A stretch of 64,000 nt of DNA, from NCBI GenBank assembly GCA_014871385.1, contig CM026425.1:15952637-16016636 (forward strand), read 5' to 3'. The notes below the pieces were generated by a model. It searched no databases, was not told the DNA's origin, and was given only the letters and a program-made list of their open reading frames with translations. This stretch comes from Ceratodon purpureus (lineage: Eukaryota > Streptophyta > Bryopsida > Pseudoditrichales > Ditrichaceae). This document shows positions 35,056-47,853 of the stretch, one piece after another (the stretch's first letter is position 1; each line of letters opens with the position of its first letter). The position numbers and the translations under genes were made by a program.

Positions 35056-36022
35056 GCTCAACCCAAACTTAGGCACTGATTAGCGTTCCACATCCACTGA
35101 TGTAAGGTTAAGTCACATCATCAGATGTCTAATCCTTGAGATGACCCAACTGATGATGCCAGTCTGCATCAGCTGCACGGACAGGGGGAGCTTTCTCTGC
35201 GCTTGCTTGACTTTTGCGGGATCGCTGAGCAGAGCCATGAGGCGAGCCCACAGATGCAGTCAAGGTGCGAGGGCGGTGCAAACGACATGAGACACCATCG
35301 CAGGACATGTGCAGCGGTTCGAAGCTTCGGTCAACTTGTGGGTCAAAGAGGCGATGGTGGTGCGAGACTCGGAGAGAGCCTTTTTCTCGTGGTTTGATAC
35401 CCTACCAGAGATTCGCTCACGCTCCTTTTCGCACTGCTGAGAGGCTAGGTTTCCAATTTTATGCCGACATTGATCTACGTTCCGTACTTTTGGAATTCTA
35501 GCCGTGAGTGAGCTTGGAGCTTGGAGTTTGCGGTGGTCACGTCACTTATTGGGTCACTCAGCATTGGAGCGAAGGATAGCAATGCGGGGTGTGGGAGATG
35601 CGCAATGAGATTCTGTTTTTAGGGAGTTTTCTTCGGCAGATTGTCTGCGCCACGTAGTCCTCGTCGTCGGAGTTGGTGGTGGTTTTGGCGTTTGAATTGG
35701 TCTCAAGTCGGCGGTGGTCTGCGTGACTAGGTGACGACATGACGCATTTCGTGGGGAGGATCTGAGCAGGGTTGCGGACATTGGCGCATTTTCTTAAGGT
35801 TAGCTGTTTAGTTACTCTTCTGTTTTGTTTGAAGGAAACAGATGTTGGGCTGTTTGTAGAGGCGATGTTGGTTTTTCGGTTTGCGAGGTTTGGGAGGTTT
35901 GGTGCAGAGGTTGTGGGTATGCGGTGGCGGAAACAGGGGGGTTGTTGTTGTTGTTTCGTGTTCTGAGGGGAGAATATTAGGTGGTGCGGGGGATCTAGGT
36001 AGTGGGTGGGTGGTGGGGAGAG
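35056..36022. promoter_or_regulatory. Upstream region and probable 5' leader of MED33
   Basis: Just under 1 kb before the MED33 ATG. The last 250 bases are GT-rich and contain GTTAGC/TTTGTTTG stretches compatible with an intron in the leader. Pro/Thr-rich frames on the minus strand are mirror images of this GT-rich leader and are not called. No TATA box can be supported. Confidence 0.4.
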
Positions 36023-39000
36023 ATGCAATCGTCATGGAAGGCAGTGCTGGAGGTGACGAAGACGGCGTGGACGCAGAACGAGCCTCCGCTGGTGTTTGGC
36101 ACGGATGTGATCACCTGCATCCACGAGCAAGGCATCGGATTGCCCAGCGTCGAGCTCGCTCAGGTTCTGATGCACTGCCTCTCTACTGGCGCCCCCAATG
36201 GTGCCAGCATCGCCACCATGTGGACGTATATCCAGCACGCCATGTCCTGCTACATGGTCTCTGCTCTCCACATGCTCGCCCTTCTTACAAGCAGGTGTGT
36301 TGGATCAGGTCTTTGCTGTTTTCCTTTTGTGTCCTTGTGCGCAACTCTGTCTCTCTGTGCCATACTTGATGTTCGGAACGTTTGCACTGGCTCGTGGCTT
36401 GCTTTTCTGAACCTCTCTGTGTGGACTTTGTGTGTAGGATACTACCAAGTCGGCAACAGCAACCTGAAATGTACAAAATGTATTTGGATCTGACAAGCAC
36501 CTATGCATTTTCTCTGTCGACCACCAAGAGCATGGCATGTCGGGACAGGTGACTGCTTTTCGCTCTCTACTTGCGAGTCATATTTTGTTTGTAATCTAGA
36601 ATGGACAGGTAGACTAATGGATATTATTTGGTGCAGAGTTGTGAAGGCTGTGGATGAAGCCCTACAATTATCGAAAAATCCTGATGCACCCATGACGGAA
36701 GTTGGGGTAGTCATTGTGCATTTCCTCTTCGCTCTAGTGGCACGGCTCGCTGAGGCCGTGTACGAAGACTGGATATCAAACAAAGGATCCATTCATGGTC
36801 AAATGATGGCTTTAGGGGGGCACGACGAGAAGCTGGACATGGGTTTGGAACAGCTGAAAAAGAACAACAGCTTGGCAGCAGTGCACCTAATGGCTAAGAT
36901 CATGGAGAACAAGCGCACGGCAGGCCTGCTTCGGATCGCCCGCCGGAACTTGTGAGTAACAAAAAAGTCTTGGTCATTTATTGTACCTGTTGACTGTGAA
37001 CAATTTGTGAATTCGTAACGTAACTGGGCGTGGTGGAGCAGGCAGGACCAGTGGACGTTATTTGTGCAAAGGTTGCAGCTCCTGGAATCGCTGACTAATG
37101 ATTCTTCATCGATGGCACCCAAGGAGGCTATGGAGGCGCTGGGACAGTTAGCCAAGGCTATCCAACAAGGCCTACGTCAAGAGTGGCGTCCACATCAGAT
37201 GCCAGTCATTCGGTCGTTGCTACCCTCCGCATCTCGGTCATGGACCTTCGGCAATGCAGGTAGTGTTTCTAGCCCTCTGTTCTTTTATGGTCTGCGTTGC
37301 TCTTGTTTCAGATTGTTTGATGTTTGGTTCTTGCTTGTGTGCGTCTGGTATCTCATGTTTTTTTAACATTTGTGGCAGGTGGGCTGGGCTGCAGTTCACC
37401 TTGGCTTCCGTTCGATATCTACATGGAAGCTGCTATGGAAGGACGTCGCCTTTCCACATCCTCCAATGCAGATGTTCTGGCTGGTTAGCTTCCCTAATCT
37501 TTACAATTTTGGTGGTCAGTAAAACCGGCTTGGGTGGGGTGTGGGGGGGGGGGGGGGGGGATGTCGTGATGTTTTAATTATGAGCTTGGCATAATTTGTG
37601 GAGCTTGATTGCAGACGTGATGAAGGCTATGCAATCTGTACATTCTGCGAACTGGGTGGATTTGTTTCTGGGTCTTTGGACAGCAGCTTTGCGATTAGTG
37701 AAAAGGGTGCGATGCTCTCATACAACCGGACTTGTAGAGTGCTTTTTAAGTATTTCTTAGGTCAACTCATGTTTTTCTTGATGCTTTGAGTTGCATGAAA
37801 TTTGGGATTAACCTCATTTCCTTCATAGCGTTATATTCGTTCATACAAGGTACTGTACTGCAATAGAATTATATGTTCGGCTCATTTTTCTTAAATTATG
37901 ACTTGCATATGATGATTATGTTAGTTGAGTTGACTCAAGTTTTTATGATACATGGTGCAGAATCGTGACTCTATCGAAGGGCCACACCCGCATGTGGAAT
38001 CTCGAATGTGTATGCTGCTATCTATTACGCCTATTGCAATAGGCATTGTGATTGACGAAGAAGAGAGAGGGCAGTTACACCCCGAGAATATATCTGGTGA
38101 ACTGCAGCCCAGCGCACCTGCCACAAATGTTGTTGGAGGTCGACGTGCTGCTCTGGAAACTTGTCTACAGGTTCTTGGCCAGTTTGAGGCTCTTTTGGTT
38201 CCCCCACCGGTTGCCGTTGCTGCAGCAAATCAGGTGGCTGCAAAGGTGGCTGCTTTTATAAGTACTGGCGGGCAGAATATGAGTGCGGACATCAGTAGTT
38301 CTGGCAAATCTGCAGGTCTGTAAGTACCTGCCAACGTTTTATGGACAGCAGGTTTTTCTGGGTGTTTATGTTTGCTCCTGCATTGAAGTATGTTGCATGC
38401 TTATTTCAAGATTTTAATGATTGGTTCTAGATATTGCAATCCCAAGACTTGTTAAAAATTGTCGAGCATGCGGACGCGTGACTAAATCATCACTATGCGG
38501 TGACTGATGTTTAATGCATGCTGACGATATTGATGAACCAGGCTGACTCTTTTCATGCTTTGAAATCTACAGTTTTCCTGCTTGCATTTATTTTGTCTGT
38601 AGACAGCATCAAATTCTCAACTATATGCGTTACCTGTCTGTATATATCAGTTGGGACTATGCGACACTTGATCGTGGAGTCATGCATAGCCAGAGGTTTG
38701 CTACCCAATTCGGCGTACTTCTGGCTTGGAACTGGAGGGTCACTAGCTAACATTCCTGCATCTCCTTCCCAACCGTCTCCTTGGTCAGCATTCATGGATG
38801 GGGCTCCTCTCACAACTTCCTTACGAGCTGCACTAATGATAAGTCCCGCCGGAAGGTATGCTTCATAATATTTAAATCATCAACCTGCAACATATTTTGA
38901 TAAGGTCATGTTTACTCTTGGAGATGTTGTTCACGATGCCCTGTATAATTAAATACTATAGTGTGTTGCTGGCTTAATATTATGTGTTATGTATGAAAGT

Positions 39001-41985
39001 GTGGCAGAGTTGGAAAAGATCTACAAGACGGCCATGGTTGGTCCTGAAGAGGAAAGGCCAGCAGCAGCAAGCATCCTCTGTGGGGCATCTCTCATTCGTA
39101 GCTGGACAGTACAGGTCTATTTTTTGTTCCCCTGCGAGACCCTGTGGGCCTTTTCAGCTCCAGAAGTCTTACCTTGTAGATCCAGCTTGAGTGTAGTATT
39201 GCATGATTTAATCGAGGTTCATGCTGTAAGTCCTATGCTTTGGAAGATGCTATCATTATGTTATTTGACACAGGTGTCGGTGTGACAGGAACATGCAGTG
39301 CACTTTGCTGTGCAATTGTTATCTCCTCCGGTTAGTGACAACAACTGGGGTGGAAATAGTAACGGACTGCTTGCGCATGCTCCCATGCTGTATGCTGCAC
39401 TTCAAGGCATGAATAATGCTGATGCCATGAACGTACTCTCCTTATTTGGCATGGTAGTACTCGAAATCTTATTCACTATTGTCCTTTTATTGATTTTCTA
39501 TTGATTTTCATAATATGCGTCTACCTCATCTAGGGTTGGGTTTTATTAACGTTTGTGGTTTTTAAGTACCTACATGGTTATTTTTTTCTCTTTTTTCTTG
39601 CCCATTGTTTATCTGGCGAACAAACGCTTCCTTTGGACGTCTTTCTTCACTTAGGACTGAAATAATAACATTGGTATATGAACTGAGCGTGGTGGTTACA
39701 GTTTCCAGAAATTGCAGCATCTCTGTTGCCCATCTGCGAAGTGTTTGGGTCAATTACAAACGCAAAGCCGGTTGCAACAAGTATGGGAGAAGAATTGTCA
39801 GCTCATATGTTATTCACTATGGCCTTCCTTCAACTTGTCAAGCTGTGGAAGTTTCACCGACCCCCTTTGGAACATTGTCTGCTGGGCAGTGGGGCTGGTC
39901 TTGGTGCAGACTTGAGTCTTGAGTATCTGCTCCAGCTGCGTAATATGCAATTGACTTCTCCAAGCAAGCAGCGCATGCAATTGTCTGGGTCATCTTACCC
40001 AACGTCTCCAAGTGGTGTCGTAACATTAGACTCTTTTCCTCGACTTCGGGTTTGGTACATGCAGCACCAGGCTTGTATATCTTCCACAATCTCAGGCTTA
40101 GTCCGAAGTAATCCCATGCATCAAGTGGGGGATCGCCTGCTAGCCATGATGTTCAAGAAAGTCAACAAAACTAGCTCTGCTCCTACCACGGGGCTTTCTG
40201 GAAACGCAAATGGTCCAAGTGAGGATGCTGCCGGCAGGCCGATTTTGTGTGCCTGGGATGTTATCCAAGCTGTTCCAATTGTGTTGGAATATGCGCTGAC
40301 AGCTTGTTCACACAGCACCCTTTCCCCTCGTGAATTAACTACAGGTTCGTTTGTTTCTCACACTTGATGGTAATGTCCTTGCAGCATGACATGTGTTGTT
40401 TGATATACATTATTTTTGTTCTTAATGGATAGTGATTCAAACGGTTTTTTCTGCGCAGGGCTTCGAGAACTGGTAGATTATCTTCCAGGCACTATTGCAA
40501 CAGTTGTGAGCTATTGCTTAGCGGAGGTCACCAGGGGGTTATGGAAGTATGCTTCAATGAATGGTCAGGACTGGCCCAGCCCGGCTGCTAATCTTCTAAC
40601 TATACAAGGGGAGGTGAAGGATATTTTGGCAGCTTCTGGTGTTCACACTTCAAATCCACCTGGTAATGACAATGATAGCGATTCAAATTTTTGTCTTGAC
40701 AACCTTGAGATTTGACTCTTGAGTGTGCATTTGCTCACAGATGAGCATCAAAGACAAAACGACACCTAGTCTTATTGTAATGTGCTGATGGTTGGTTCAT
40801 GTTTTTACGCTTTGCTGACTCTTGCTATCATCTGTACTAAACCAGCTTTTTGTGACAGGTGCGGGGGGAGGGAATGCACCTGTATCATTGCCTCTACCAC
40901 TGGCTGCTCTTATAGGCTTGACTATTACATTCAAGTTGGATAAGACTGGAGACACAGTGCTGAGCATTGCAGGTCCAGGCCTTGAGACTTGTTCAAGTGC
41001 TGGCCCTTGGTTCAGCATGCAAGTTGTTGCAGCTCTCTGGGCTCAGAAAGTAAAGAGGTGGCATGAATACATTGTGTTCATGGGTGCAATCCACATATTC
41101 AAGCAGAACAAGTCAGCCTTGTTGCAGTTGCTAAAGAATATGTTTGCTGTTACTCTGTCGACTTCAACCTCCCCGGGTGCCAAGTTGCAGGTGAATGGCG
41201 GTGTGGGAGCGCTTCTAGGTCATGGACAATGGTGTGCATATGCACCAGGGATATTGTATCTTCGGTCATATAGTACACTCCATGACATCATGTTTTTGAG
41301 TTGTGAAACTTTGGTTTTGGTGGCGGAAGCAGCCAGAGAACTCGGTTCAAAGGGTGATATCGGCACTACGGACCTAACAGGCCATGGATCACGGTTACGG
41401 TGTGTTCAAGCTTCCTTGTCGACGTCCATGTCAAGAGTAGTTCAAGCATCTTCATTAGGAGCGTCTCTGCTGTATGTATCCGGAGGGACAACCTTGGTAA
41501 CGAAGCTCTTCACTGAAAGCATTCCAACATGGTTCTTATCTGGCAGCGGCTCGAAAGGGATCCAATCTCCAGGTGGTTTGGTTGTAGAGGGTTACGCCAT
41601 AGCTCACTTTGCCCTCTTGTCAGGGGCCCTTGCTTGGGGCGTCTCAGGCTCAAGTGGGACAAACTTGCAACCTGAGAATTCGGGTGTACCTTTGTTGATG
41701 CAAAGGCATCGTGTGTTGGGCTCCCACATGGAGTTTCTAGCGTCAGGATTGGGTGGCGATCTTACAATGAGCTGCGAACAAACACTCTGGAGATCCTATG
41801 TTGTGGGGTTTCTGGCGCTGATGGTTACTTGCACACCAACGTGGATACTGGAACTCAAGACAGAAACGTTACGGAAGCTAGCAACAGGTTTGAGGTTTTG
41901 GCATGAGCATGACTTGGCCGTCGCTTTGCTAGAAAGAGGAGGGCCGTCGGCGATGGGAGCGGCTGCAGAGCTTACACTGAGTTAG
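36023..41985 (+). CDS. MED33: Mediator complex tail subunit MED33 (REF4/RFR1 family)
   Basis: Thirteen coding exons: 36023-36294, 36438-36548, 36637-36951, 37042-37259, 37379-37483, 37615-37706, 37961-38315, 38651-38855, 39000-39114, 39289-39453, 39702-40344, 40459-40662 and 40859-41985. All have GT-AG borders, and the phases add up to 1308 aa, close to the usual size of about 1300. Family-typical segments are GLPSVELAQVLMH near the N-terminus, TMRHLIVESCIARGLLP in the middle, and SLLPICEVFGSI followed by HMLFTMAFLQLVKLWKFHRP and PPLEHCL in exon 11. The protein is largely alpha-helical repeats. In Arabidopsis the two homologues are Mediator tail subunits in the nucleus that restrain phenylpropanoid gene expression. 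Intron 5 carries an 18-base G run (37543-37560). Convergent with BRX1. Confidence 0.93.
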
Positions 41986-42661
41986 ATGGTGAAGACATGT
42001 AAATTGAGAACAATCTTTGTACAGTCAATTGATTTCTATTTATCTCTTGCCCCCCTACACCGATAATGATTTTATAGATGTCCTTTGTGTACGAATACCT
42101 CTCGTGCAGTGGTTAACATACTCTAGAATTCGTAGGTATAGGTTTATAGAATCAATACTGCGGGTCCTAGAAAATTTGGAGGCTTATGGTCTGCTACTAG
42201 TCGCAATGTCTGGACCAGGTGCGGAAGTGGATAAGACACTAAACAGTTCTGTCACTGTTCCATCACATAAAATTGTTCGGTACTTTTTGTTGCGTACTAT
42301 TTTTCACTCAAGGATAAAACAATTGGATACATGGATATGATCACGACACAAAAATTTGGAGAGGAAATATTGGATTATCAATTTCACGTTTCTTGTGACT
42401 ACGATGATACAAATACTAATCCTAGGCGCTTCTCTATGAGCCGATCAGAGGGAAAATAATAAACCTCGATCTTGCAGATAGTCTTGATTCTCAATTCTCA
42501 TCTGGGTAGAAGTATCACTTAGCCCAGAAATTACAACACAACGGAGTAAAATGTACTATGTGCCCAGGCACCGTGTGTGTAAGAAGGTGGTATATCGTAT
42601 GAAAAGCTCTAGTAGCAAAAACGAATCCAGTGGAAAGCTAGTTACAACTACAAAACTCGAA
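41986..42661. other. Intergenic between the convergent MED33 and BRX1 genes
   Basis: 676 bp holding both 3' untranslated regions. One 107-codon frame at 42017-42340 has no domain. AATAAT-type polyadenylation sequences are present, but no single site can be assigned. Confidence 0.5.
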
Positions 42662-44913
42662 TCAATCTTCATCCCAGACATCAGCAAGTTCACTCGGCTC
42701 CAGCTGATTGACTGATTCATACGTCTTGCGCCTCTGTTTTGCTTTGACCTTTTTCTGATACTTCCCTGCTTTCTTCTTCTTATCCAATGATCGTTCCTGA
42801 ACGAAATAAATATCCACAATCAGAGAGATATACCTCCTCATATGCAATTGCCTGAACAATTTTTCCTCCATCAGACTGAATGACGACATCACAGAGGAAG
42901 TGTACACGAATTGAAAGATCAAACTCACCGCATTCGGTGAAATGTAGAATGGATTCTCAAACAGAGTCTGCCCGCCAAAACTACCACTGAAGATTTTAAT
43001 CGGGTTCATGGCGAACCTTGGACCAGCCTGTGTACAATACATCATGAAATGATATCAGGAAAAAGAACCTTAAAAATTGTACAGCACTCAGAAATAAACC
43101 AACAAGTAAACCAATACTGTACATCACGAGTCAATATTCAACAAATGCGTCAAAATCGACCAAAATGGTTTACCTCGACAAGAGTCATCTTTTCCAGAGC
43201 AGCTCGGTCAATCTTGTTCGTGGCACTTTGATGTGGCACAGATATCTGTGCAAAAATTCAATAAATAGTCATAAGAAAATCGCTGGAATAGGGAACATAA
43301 TAAGTTAAGTGTAAATATGAACAGATGGACCACAAGCTTTGTATCAAATAGAGTACTCAAGAAGCTTAAACTCAAAACACAGATTCAGGATATAGGATGA
43401 GGAAAAATCAATGTTACTAACCTGATAGTTGCGGAACCAAATATGATTATCAAGAAAAGAAAACGTGAAGACATGATCAAAGAATGGTTTTGACTTCCGA
43501 TGATCCTTAGGAGTGCAGAAAACCTACATTCCACAACCAAAAAAAAGGTTTTAGAGAGATAGTCTAGAATCCTGACAGCACAATTGAATCACCGAGTGTA
43601 CAGCAAATGAATTAGAGAGGATGGCTGCTAAGTGAAGATGATCACAATAGGCATCCACAAGCTAAACACTCTTTAAATAACCTACCTGTAAAAGTAACTC
43701 TTTGAGAAGCTGTAGATGAGGGTGCATCTCAAATTCGCTAGAAAAAGAAAGAAGAGGCCTTGAGCCTTTCAAATGATTTCCTGTAAGCTTCAGCTCCTCG
43801 GTTGTGTGAACTGCAATCCCCGCAAATGAATAAGTTTACTGGACAATATCTAAAAGAAAATCAAAAATAAAAACTTCTAAGTGGGAAGCCATATCTACAC
43901 GAAAAACGTGGATTAAACTTCTAAATGAATCCCGATTCATACGAAACAGAAATACTCCTTCAGAACAGTGGCATCATAGCAACCACCAAATGACCAATTG
44001 ATAACAGCACCGGCATCTTCTGGAGACTGTGGTGGTACACACCTTTATTCCTCAACACAACATATCACCACACAATGGTTCACACCATACTTCGATCACC
44101 TACCTTCTGTTTACACGGTCAAGCTACGTCACCAAATTAAAAAAGCGTGCACAGGGCCATACTGGATTGTCAAACATACCTGCTTTAAGCAAGAATTTCG
44201 CAGATGGTCCGCTAGGAGATTTTGATAACCACATGTACAAATCCTTTTTCTTCCTGCACTGCAAAATCGAAAGCGATCAAATGGGCAATTCAGCTGCGTC
44301 TCCATCAAAATTCAATTCCTCAATATTCAAGCGACGGTTAAACCCAAAACCACACGATCAAGTTCATCAACCACGGCTCATCCCTTCCCGTTATGAAAAT
44401 AAACAGCAATCCACGTAACAGAAACATCAAAAGTACCTCAAAAAGAAGACAACTCGAGCATCCTTTCAAATCCGCAAGCTCATTCAGAGTATCAGCCTTA
44501 TTATCTTTCGCCTGCACCTTCACATCCTTCTTACTATGCGGCAGCAGTGCCATAATATCCATCATCAAATGCCGATACCTGCTCCCAAAAAAACCCCATT
44601 CAACACCAACACCACCAAAAACCACTAAACCCTAAAACCCTAAACCTCCGAACCAAACCCAAAATTCCCTCCCACCAACACACCTGAACGTAATACGACG
44701 CGAGCACAGCACGAGCGTCTTCTCCTTGTTCCGGAACGGCACAACAGCTGCTGCTGCAGCCCCATTGCTCCCATTCTCAGCCTTGGTTTCAACCACCTCA
44801 GGTTCCGGTTGCGGTTTCAAGCCCAGCAACGTCCGCTTCCGCGGAGGCTCGGCTTCCACCACAGGCGTGGCTGGCGGGGCCACCACCTGCTGGGACTTGC
44901 GCTTCTTCCCCAT
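42662..44913 (-). CDS. BRX1: Ribosome biogenesis protein BRX1 (Brix domain)
   Basis: Eight exons on the minus strand: 44913-44684, 44578-44437, 44258-44180, 43810-43686, 43523-43422, 43245-43174, 43027-42929 and 42796-42662. They give 327 aa with matching phases. The N-terminus is a lysine-rich nuclear signal (MGKKRKSQ) and an acidic/alanine linker. The Brix domain runs from about aa 65 to 265, with RHLMMDIMALLPHSKK, KKKDLYMWLSKSPSGPSAKF, ELKLTGNHLKGSRPLLSF and FSFLDNHIWFRNYQ all as in BRX1 orthologues. The C-terminus is basic, then ends in an acidic tail (ELADVWDED). BRX1 acts in the nucleolus in 27S pre-rRNA processing and assembly of the large ribosomal subunit. The protein looks complete and functional. 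Confidence 0.95.
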
Positions 44914-47403
44914 GTCTGCAAATTCTGATACAATGCCTAAACCCCGATGGCAACAATCTCCCCTTCCAGTCTGTATGTGTGTGTAGGAGTCTCTCCTCAG
45001 ATCATTCTGTTGAGGGTTTTTCGTGTTCTGTTCTAGGGTTTTAGCATCGGACCCATTTAGGGTTTAAGGCCAACGCGTCGGCGTGCGCATGCTTGGGAAC
45101 TTCTGGGAACACTTGGGAACAAAGAGAATTCGGGACTTTATGCCAATGACCGCACAAGCATATTCCAAAACCTTCCCTACAACAATCCAGAAACTTTCAA
45201 GGTCTCAAATTTTGAGAGACTGTACTTTGTGAGATTGGGATGTACTTCAAAAAAACAACATTCCAAAAACATTATTACAAAATTTTTTATAGTAAGTTAA
45301 AGACCTAGGGTTAAAATTTCATGTGATGTTCAATGTGAATCCTTCACCGCATAGTCTGCGATACCTGTAGGGACTCTAGAGGTTGCTGTGCGGTGATTGG
45401 TGTACAGGTTGGTGTGCAGTCCGTGGGGACTGCAGAGGTTCCTGTGCGGTCCATAGGGACTGTGCGGTGATTGGCATGTATACCTTAATAGTTTTTTTTT
45501 TTTTTTAATTTAATTTTTTTTTTTTTAATTTAAATTTTATTGTGGGCAATAGTTTTTTGGTTCAGTAGGAATCCCTACAGTGGTTAAATTTAGTTGAATT
45601 GCTATTAAATCAAAAAAAAACCGAGCTAAATAGAGTTGTAAAAATTGCAACAAAACTTGTAATGTAATAGATGATTTGTTGCATCAGTACATAAATTTTG
45701 TTTTCCTTGTAACATCAATAAAGTTTCGTTTTTGTTGTAAATAAGTCTTGGCATAGATTCAACAATTCAGTCAGTGGAAACAATTTCAAAGATGTAGGAG
45801 TAGAACCTACTCCGTTTAGGGCTTATGCATGAACAGTTACGGTAATACCATAGCAGGTTTGCCACTTGGCAAATGAAGAGTTATGTTTTTTGAAAAAATA
45901 AGTTTTGTCTCTTAAATAACCAAATTTCCCAATTTTTGTTCTTAGCAAAAAGTGAGTAAAAAAGACTTTAAATGATTAGAAATAACAAAATACTACAAAA
46001 ATAAATTTATTCTATTTTCATTTCTAGTTTTCTGATTTTAATGTTTTTTAATTTGTAGAATTATTAGAATTCTATGGCACTACCGTACGTATTAGATAGA
46101 TGGTGATAGATATAGGCTATCTTCATCTATTGATAAAAAAATAATCTGATTTAAAAATTTAGATCGTAGAGCCAAGATCGCCATAGTCTTCGCCAATGTT
46201 AGATCATGTTTTCCCAGGACTTCAAATCTGAATCCACAGAACTTTCGACAACATCCTCAATTTACTACTCAGAGAGCTCTCATTGAATTGTTGCTGCTGA
46301 ATGTCACGATCAACCACCATCCCTATATCACCTTATTTCTTGACCTGGAGATTGGCTTTGATCAGAGGAAGTAACGACCTCCAAGGAGAAACTATAACCG
46401 TGTTCATCCTGTCAAATTTGAATGTTTGAGAGAGCGAGTGTTCAGAATATGAACTGGTGAACAATGTCACTAGAATGACTTCAAGTCAACAGAAAAGATA
46501 CCCGCACATTGCTATCTCTCCAGAAGCACAAATGAAGCAAACCAGCACCAAGGCAATGCCAAGAGCATTGTTCCTAAACCTCACTCAGCTTGAAACAATC
46601 GAATTTGTAAAAGCTCGGCTGCAGATCAAACCTACCCAAGTACCGTTCATATAGGATAGATGCATGTATTATTGCGCATTTAAGAGTTTGAGCTGCTCTG
46701 CAGGTTTCAATGTAGTTGTTTAAAATTAATTTTCTATACAAAATTTGTTAAGAGATGAGGTGACTCTGTAAAAAACCTTTCAAAATCAAATCTTGTTACA
46801 GTATGTTCCTTTGGTATGAGAAGTTGCGGTGCTCTGTTAAGACACCCTTTCAAAAGACCAAATCACCTATTATTGCGCATCTGTAACCTTTCATTGTGCA
46901 TAGTATTCCAATCGATGCGCAGTAGGTTTGTTCCTATGATTGTTCATTTTTCATTCTTAGTCAATTCATCAAATAAATATTTGGACTTGCTGTGAATAAT
47001 ACAGTATCAAAATTCACCTTGTTTCAAACAATACACTATTTTTAGTTGTTTCAGTATTTTGAAATTCAAAGCATCTTCATAGCAAAAAATGGTACTCTGA
47101 ATTGCAAATGGACCACAAAAATCACAACTCTACAACAAGGTTGCAAGGGTGCTTGGAAACTTAGATGAAATTGGTGATGAGGAAGTTCTAAGTTGCAACT
47201 TCTGAAAATTTCCTACACAAGTAAGGACTGACATTATAATACACTTGCTAATTGACTCAAATCACAGTAACGTCCTTTTCAGTTTTGTAGAGCCAGAAAT
47301 GCCAAAAACAGCAGACTTTGGCTATTGCCAAGTAGTCAGTTTTGCAACCTCGAAAATTGAGGTTTACTCTCAATAAGAAAACCGTTCTTCCTAATATGAC
47401 CAT
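44914..47403. other. BRX1 upstream DNA and intergenic sequence
   Basis: The first 150 bases are the BRX1 leader and core promoter region. Beyond that lie a short GC-richer repeat block (45355-45480), T-runs near 45490-45525 and AT-rich DNA. A 65-codon frame at 46457-46654 has no domain. Nothing else is recognised. Confidence 0.5.
45355..45480 (+). repeat. Degenerate short tandem repeats
   Basis: Variants of GGGACT(G/C)(C/T)AGAGGTT and TGTGCGGT(GATTGG/CCAT) recur three to four times, for example TGTGCGGTGATTGG at about 45396 and 45457. The spacing is irregular. No coding function is apparent. Confidence 0.6.
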
Positions 47404-47853
47404 CTAACTTGCTAAATTTGACAAATTTGTCAAATCTTGGGAGGCAAAAGGTGTAACAAATGTTCTTGCTTTTTTAGAAAGCACCTGTGGGAATCCACTG
47501 TTCTTCACTTCACTGTTCTTCACTTCACTGTTCCTCACTTCAGGACATTTGACATGGTTAATTTGCCTCTTCTTCAAACCAATCAATTTCTTTTGTGCTG
47601 CAGACTTCTTCTGTGCTGCAGACTTCTTCTGTGCTGCTACCTTTTCCTTCTCCTTCTTAAGAATGGCCTTGACAATGTCGCCTCTTCCAGAACTCTATTC
47701 TTCTCTAGTTTGGCAGCCAACTCTCTCTCTACATGGGTTATAAACTCATCTGATGTAATGAGCTTTCGAGTTGCAATATCTCTAGCAATGTTAACCTTTG
47801 GCTCTCTGATATTGTAAACAGGCGTGCATCCAAAATCTTTGATAAAGGTCCTG
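47404..47853 (-). pseudogene. Probable C-terminal tail of the pogo/Tigger transposase
   Basis: Read on the minus strand, a frame beginning FIKDFGCTPVYNI continues through a charged helix (RKLITSDEFITHVERELAAK), then shifts frame near 47660. It goes on as a Lys/Ala-rich tail with three copies of an 18-bp unit (KSAAQK) and three copies of a 15-bp unit (SEVKN), and stops at 47404. The composition and the RKLITSDEF helix fit the coiled tail of pogo-family transposases. The upstream body of that protein lies at 49955-51290, separated from this tail by Ulp1 exons and an LTR. The first part overlaps, in another frame, the last Ulp1 exon, so only one of the two readings can be original. Confidence 0.45.

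Noticed and set aside
35558-36028. Pro/Thr-rich 156-codon minus-strand frame over the MED33 leader
   Set aside because: It is the complement of a GT-rich leader; its low-complexity composition explains the lack of stops.
46457-46654. 65-codon frame upstream of BRX1
   Set aside because: No domain, and the surrounding composition is intergenic.
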